Shown: one piece after another, positions 63,086-64,000 of the stretch
Layout of the letters: each line of letters opens with the position of its first letter
Position numbering within the stretch: position 1 is the first letter of the stretch
From: Solitalea canadensis DSM 3403
GTDB taxonomy: Bacteria; Bacteroidota; Bacteroidia; Sphingobacteriales; Sphingobacteriaceae
Assembly (NCBI RefSeq): GCF_000242635.2
Contig: NC_017770.1
Span: 2,554,669-2,618,668 of the forward strand
Length of the DNA stretch: 64,000 nucleotides
Direction: 5' to 3'
Notes under the pieces: generated by a model
Told to the model about the DNA's origin: nothing
Databases searched by the model: none
Seen by the model: only the letters and a program-made list of their open reading frames with translations
Translations under genes and position numbers: made by a program

Positions 63086-64000
63086 CTATTTCACTATGGC
63101 TATCTTGTAATTCTTCTTTAATTCTGAATTTAATTTATCCTGCTGACTTTCAGGAATTGTAATAGTTGCCGGATCACCATCACTGATAAAGCGTGAATTA
63201 TTCTTAAGCTGACTTTTTACCATTGCTCCCGGCCCCCAAAACTCGTCACCTGCCTGAACTCGTTGCATAGCTAATGAAGAAAATGTTTTATCATAAGGTG
63301 AAACACTTGATGATGAACCAACCAACAATACTACTTTATGATCATAATTAGTTCCTTCGAAGGAGCCTTTTGATTCATATGTTTTATTTTTAGCACGTTC
63401 TCCTAACGGTAGAGCAAGGCTCTGTACCTCGTAATCCGGAATAAATGCCTTGATTTCTTTAACAAACATACTCAGGTGTTTTTGCACATCAGCATCACTT
63501 AGCTTACTTAACGGCGCATGATACCAACTATGGCTACCGATTTCATACCCATGCTTAATTAACCATTCAAGTTTTTGCTTTTTATACTCAGGTTGTGCGA
63601 ATAAACGTAAACTAGGTTTTATTGCAGGTAATACATAGAAAGTTGCAGTGAGAGGAAAATCAACGTGTTTCTTCTTAAAGGCTTCCATAATGCCAACAGC
63701 ACATTTAGGATCTACAACGGGTTGTCCATTTTCGTCAATAAAACGAAACTGTCCGGCGCTTGAATCGTCAAATGTGATGGCAAATGGAGTTTTACCGGCA
63801 GGAACATTTAAATTACCTGACGCTAAATCCAATACCGATACCGGATAGTAACCATTGTCATACAACATCTGTAAATCCTTTTCAAAGTTTTCAGGAGTTC
63901 GTCGCCACCTATCTTCAGGATAACCAATTAAGTGGTACTCTAAAACCATAACCTTTCCCAGTTCATTTGCATTGGCAACTTTTGCAGGTACTATGTTAAT
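63086..64000 (-). CDS. Polysaccharide deacetylase, N-terminus outside the window
   Basis: The frame is open to the last base of the window, so the ATG at 63949 is internal (preceded by NIVPAKVANANELGKV). The visible 304 residues hold the NodB-homology fold. VMVLEYHLIGYPEDRWRRTP comes first; PFAITFDDSSAGQFRFIDEN carries the TFDD metal/catalytic motif; YEIGSHSWYHAPLSKLSDAD carries the HSxxH metal-binding motif. A C-terminal region follows (FSSLAMQRVQAGDEFWGPGA). Acts on N-acetylated cell-wall or exopolysaccharide; periplasmic or surface location is likely if a signal peptide lies upstream. Confidence 0.88.
   Translation of the reverse strand: MNIVPAKVANANELGKVMVLEYHLIGYPEDRWRRTPENFEKDLQMLYDNGYYPVSVLDLASGNLNVPAGKTPFAITFDDSSAGQFRFIDENGQPVVDPKCAVGIMEAFKKKHVDFPLTATFYVLPAIKPSLRLFAQPEYKKQKLEWLIKHGYEIGSHSWYHAPLSKLSDADVQKHLSMFVKEIKAFIPDYEVQSLALPLGERAKNKTYESKGSFEGTNYDHKVVLLVGSSSSVSPYDKTFSSLAMQRVQAGDEFWGPGAMVKSQLKNNSRFISDGDPATITIPESQQDKLNSELKKNYKIAIVK

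Noticed and set aside
1-64000. CRISPR arrays
   Set aside because: No regularly spaced identical repeats with unique spacers and no cas gene were seen; the repeats at 59930-60256 are degenerate and irregular.

Overview
The window reads as chromosomal DNA of a member of the Bacteroidota, most likely Sphingobacteriales. The evidence is the many TonB-dependent receptors with carboxypeptidase-like N-terminal domains, FecI/FecR pairs with DUF4974-type anti-sigma factors, YD-repeat proteins with DUF6443, T9SS-type sorting tails, TAnnTTTG promoter elements and AT-rich intergenic DNA. No species can be named from the sequence alone.

Layout. 1-3413 carries ordinary chromosomal genes: the end of a CopD-like membrane protein, a secreted GH2 glycosidase and an EamA transporter. 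3490-5410 is a scrap zone with a GntR/FadR tail, a broken IS3-family element and a fragment of imuA. 5463-12599 is a minus-strand operon-like block of sigma factor, FecR, TonB receptor and two paralogous lipoproteins. 12875-15307 carries a lysine-rich small protein, then a sigma factor followed closely by an S41 peptidase. 15510-22061 is a second FecR / TonB receptor / lipoprotein / beta-helix lipoprotein block. 22372-26902 holds a short-chain dehydrogenase, a frameshifted DUF2652 gene, an AraC regulator, an alpha/beta hydrolase and a frameshifted AraC regulator.

The region 27115-57870 is accessory. It holds a complete type I Wadjet operon (jetA-jetB-jetC-jetD, 34879-28266), the DNA-loop-extruding system that cuts small circular plasmids. 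Dead transposase and hydrolase fragments lie on both sides of it. Next come a GNAT acetyltransferase, a tRNA 3'-end fragment beside a dead tyrosine recombinase, and a roughly 15 kb element (39279-54563). That element is bounded by a direct repeat of about 530 bp that contains the integrase start and an attachment-like core. Its cargo is a YD-repeat/Rhs operon: a small coiled-coil secreted protein, a 1088-aa YD-like shell protein, a 1437-aa DUF6443/Rhs/Hint protein that stops just after Hint, and a DUF1493 gene. It also carries a lipase-like gene, lipoproteins, an excisionase-like HTH protein and the integrase. To its right are a serine recombinase with a coupled small ORF and an ISAon1-like element, ending at tRNA-His (57873-57947).

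58102-64000 is core-like again: rnhA, a MATE transporter, a TonB receptor behind a metalloregulator-like palindrome, a strongly structured intergenic RNA candidate (62746-62880), and a polysaccharide deacetylase that runs off the right edge.

Many genes in the accessory part carry single frameshifts or are truncated. This points to repeated insertion and decay, though some single-base shifts could be sequencing errors.
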